The notes under the pieces: model-generated
Seen by the model: only the letters and a program-made list of their open reading frames with translations
What the model was told of the DNA's origin: nothing
Database searches by the model: none
Made by a program: the position numbers and the translations under genes
DNA from: Thermoleophilia bacterium
Lineage (GTDB): Bacteria; Actinomycetota; Thermoleophilia; Solirubrobacterales; 70-9
Assembly: GCA_016649905.1 (NCBI GenBank)
Contig: JAENWU010000014.1
Location: forward strand, 1 to 35,537
Direction: 5' to 3'
Length of the DNA stretch: 35,537 nt
In this document: positions 33,701 to 35,537 of the stretch, one piece after another
Layout of the letters: each line of letters begins with the position of its first letter
How positions within the stretch are numbered: the stretch's first letter is position 1

Positions 33701-34734
33701 TCACTCCGCTGAGCCGTGTGACGGGCCTGTGGGACCAGCACCGCGGCGCCCCGGAAACGCCCGTGGCGGAGGTCCTCCAGCGCCGCGTTCGCCCCCTCCA
33801 GCGGGTAGGTCGTGACCTCGGTGCGGACCGGTATCCGCGGCGCCAGCGCCATGAACTCCTCGCCGTCGCGGCGAGTGAGGTTGGCGACCGAGCCGAGGCT
33901 GCGCTCCTCCCAGAGAATCTCGTACGGGAAGGAGGGGATCTCGCTCATGTGGATGCCGGCGCTGATCACCCGGGCGCCCTTGGCGCTGGCCCGCAGCGCC
34001 GCCGGCATCAGGGCGCCGGCCGCGGCGAAGACGATCGCGCCGTCGAGCTCCTCCGGCGGCGCTTCCTCGGAAGAGCCGGCCCACTCGGCGCCGAGCGAGC
34101 GCGCGAACGCCTGTCCCTCCTCGTCCCCCTCGCGGGTGAAGGCAAAGACGCGCCGGCCTTCGTGGACGGCCACCTGGCAGAGGATGTGGGCGGAGGCGCC
34201 GAAGCCGTAGAAGCCGATCCGCTCGGCCTCGCCGACCAGCCGTAGCGCCCGGTAGCCGATCAGGCCCGCGCAGAGCAGCGGCGCCGCCTGGTCGTCCGGG
34301 TAGGCGGCGGGAATCGGGAAGCAGAAGCGCTCGTCGGCGACCGCCAGCTCGGCGTAGCCGCCATCGAGGTCGTAGCCGGTGAAGCGGGCGTTGTCGCAGA
34401 GGTTCTCGCGACCGCTGGTGCAGTAGCGGCACGTGCCGTCGGTCCAGCCGAGCCAGGGGACGCCGACGCGCTCGCCGGGTGCAAAGCGCTCCGCTCCCTC
34501 CCCCGCGCCGGCGACGGTGCCGACGATCTGGTGGCCGGGCACCAGCGGCAGCTTCGGCTCCGCCAGCTCGCCGTCGAGGATGTGGAGGTCGGTGCGGCAG
34601 ACGCCGCAGGCGCGGACCGAGAGCAGCAGCTGTCCGGGACCCGGCTCGGGGTCGGGAAGCTCGGCCAGCCGCAACGGCTCGCCGGCCCGCTCCAGAACCA
34701 TCGCTCGCATCGACCCATGATCGCCCATCGCCAC
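33697..34734 (-). CDS. Zinc-dependent alcohol dehydrogenase family protein
   Basis: RACGVCRTDLHILDGELAEPKLPLVPGHQIVGTVAGAGEGAERFAPGERVGVPWLGWTDGTCRYCTSGRENLCDNARFTGYDLDGGYAEL. Confidence 0.95.
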   Translation of the reverse strand: MAMGDHGSMRAMVLERAGEPLRLAELPDPEPGPGQLLLSVRACGVCRTDLHILDGELAEPKLPLVPGHQIVGTVAGAGEGAERFAPGERVGVPWLGWTDGTCRYCTSGRENLCDNARFTGYDLDGGYAELAVADERFCFPIPAAYPDDQAAPLLCAGLIGYRALRLVGEAERIGFYGFGASAHILCQVAVHEGRRVFAFTREGDEEGQAFARSLGAEWAGSSEEAPPEELDGAIVFAAAGALMPAALRASAKGARVISAGIHMSEIPSFPYEILWEERSLGSVANLTRRDGEEFMALAPRIPVRTEVTTYPLEGANAALEDLRHGRFRGAAVLVPQARHTAQRSD

Positions 34735-34768
34735 CGTCGAAGAGTGCGGCCGGCGTAGAGTCGCCCCG

Positions 34769-35533
34769 ATGCTCTACTTCCGCGAGCTCTGCCGCGCCGG
34801 CGGCGGCGCGATCGACGCCTGCGAGATGACGCGGGCACTGCTGCGCGGCGAAGACGCGGTCGGCTACTGCTGCGTGCGCCCGTCGGGCCACCACGCCGAA
34901 CCCGACCGGGCGATGGGCTTCTGCCTCTTCGACAACGTCGCCGTCGCCGCCGCGATGGCAATCGAGGACCTCGGCTTGAAGCGGGTGATGGTGCTCGACT
35001 GGGACGTCCACCACGGCAACGGCACGGCCGAGATCTTCCGCCGTCGCGACGACGTCCTCTTCTTCAGCATCCACCAGTCGCCGCTCTACCCGGGCAGCGG
35101 CGCCGCCACCGACCTCGGCTCCGGCCCGGGTGAGGGCTACACGGTCAACCTGCCGGTCCCGCCCGGCTCAGGCGAGGAGATTTGGCTCTCCCTGGTCGAG
35201 CACATCGTCGTCCCGATCGCCGAGTCCTTCGGCCCCGAGCTGATCCTGATCTCGGCCGGCTTCGACGGCCACCGCGAAGACCTGCTGGCGGGCTGCAACC
35301 TCGAGGCCTCCTCCTTCGCCCAGATGACCTGCCACGTTCGCGACCTGGCGCGACGGCTCGGCGTCCCGCTCGGGGCCGTCCAGGAGGGCGGCTACCACCT
35401 CGGCTCGCTGGTCGAGTCGCTGCTGGCGACGATGGCGGCGCTCGGCGGCGAGGGCAAGGCGCGCGGCGCGGCGGCGGCGGAGGCCCTCACCCCGCGTGCG
35501 GCCGCCACCGTCGCGCCCTACTGGCCGCTCTGA
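34769..35533 (+). CDS. Histone deacetylase family protein (short N-terminus)
   Basis: VRPSGHHAEPDRAMGFCLFDNVAVAAAMAIEDLGLKRVMVLDWDVHHGNGTAEIF...ILISAGFDGHREDLLAGCNLEASSFAQM...AVQEGGYHLGSL; an in-frame stop at 34718 limits upstream extension. Confidence 0.93.
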   Translation: MLYFRELCRAGGGAIDACEMTRALLRGEDAVGYCCVRPSGHHAEPDRAMGFCLFDNVAVAAAMAIEDLGLKRVMVLDWDVHHGNGTAEIFRRRDDVLFFSIHQSPLYPGSGAATDLGSGPGEGYTVNLPVPPGSGEEIWLSLVEHIVVPIAESFGPELILISAGFDGHREDLLAGCNLEASSFAQMTCHVRDLARRLGVPLGAVQEGGYHLGSLVESLLATMAALGGEGKARGAAAAEALTPRAAATVAPYWPL

Positions 35534-35537
35534 TGGC

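Noticed and set aside
1-35537. CRISPR arrays, rRNA genes, IS transposases
   Set aside because: No regularly spaced direct repeats, rRNA-like sequence or transposase motifs (e.g. DDE) were found on either strand.

Overview
High-GC actinobacterial chromosome segment, probably Thermoleophilia/Solirubrobacterales-like (inferred from protein style only). The left ~12.6 kb and right ~4 kb are ordinary, densely packed metabolic genes: an ArgRS-like / ADC synthase / GNAT / deacetylase-like operon, a D-2-hydroxyacid dehydrogenase, a PhoD-like phosphatase, an amino-acid ABC transporter, PPK2, OsmC, glycerate kinase, a Zn-alcohol dehydrogenase and an HDAC-family protein. The 12.6-23.5 kb region is accessory and holds many truncated or frameshifted gene remnants. 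The 23.5-30.9 kb region looks like a mobile island next to tRNA-Pro(GGG) and tRNA-Gly(TCC). It carries an orphan HicB mini-operon, a decayed ATPase, an excisionase, a frameshifted tyrosine integrase, a membrane zinc-ribbon protein and a large SF2 helicase with a nuclease-like C-terminus (also frameshifted). The most striking unexplained signals are: (1) three copies of GGTACC-N6-GGTACC with an invariant 6-nt spacer and variable spacer sequence, which bound and subdivide the island; (2) a family of imperfect palindromes around CGAGTTTG...CAAAGTCG in non-homologous contexts; (3) a translationally coupled operon pairing an ArgRS-like protein with ADC synthase, GNAT and a deacetylase-like protein, directly behind tRNA-Thr. 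All family names come from reading the translations; no database search was run.
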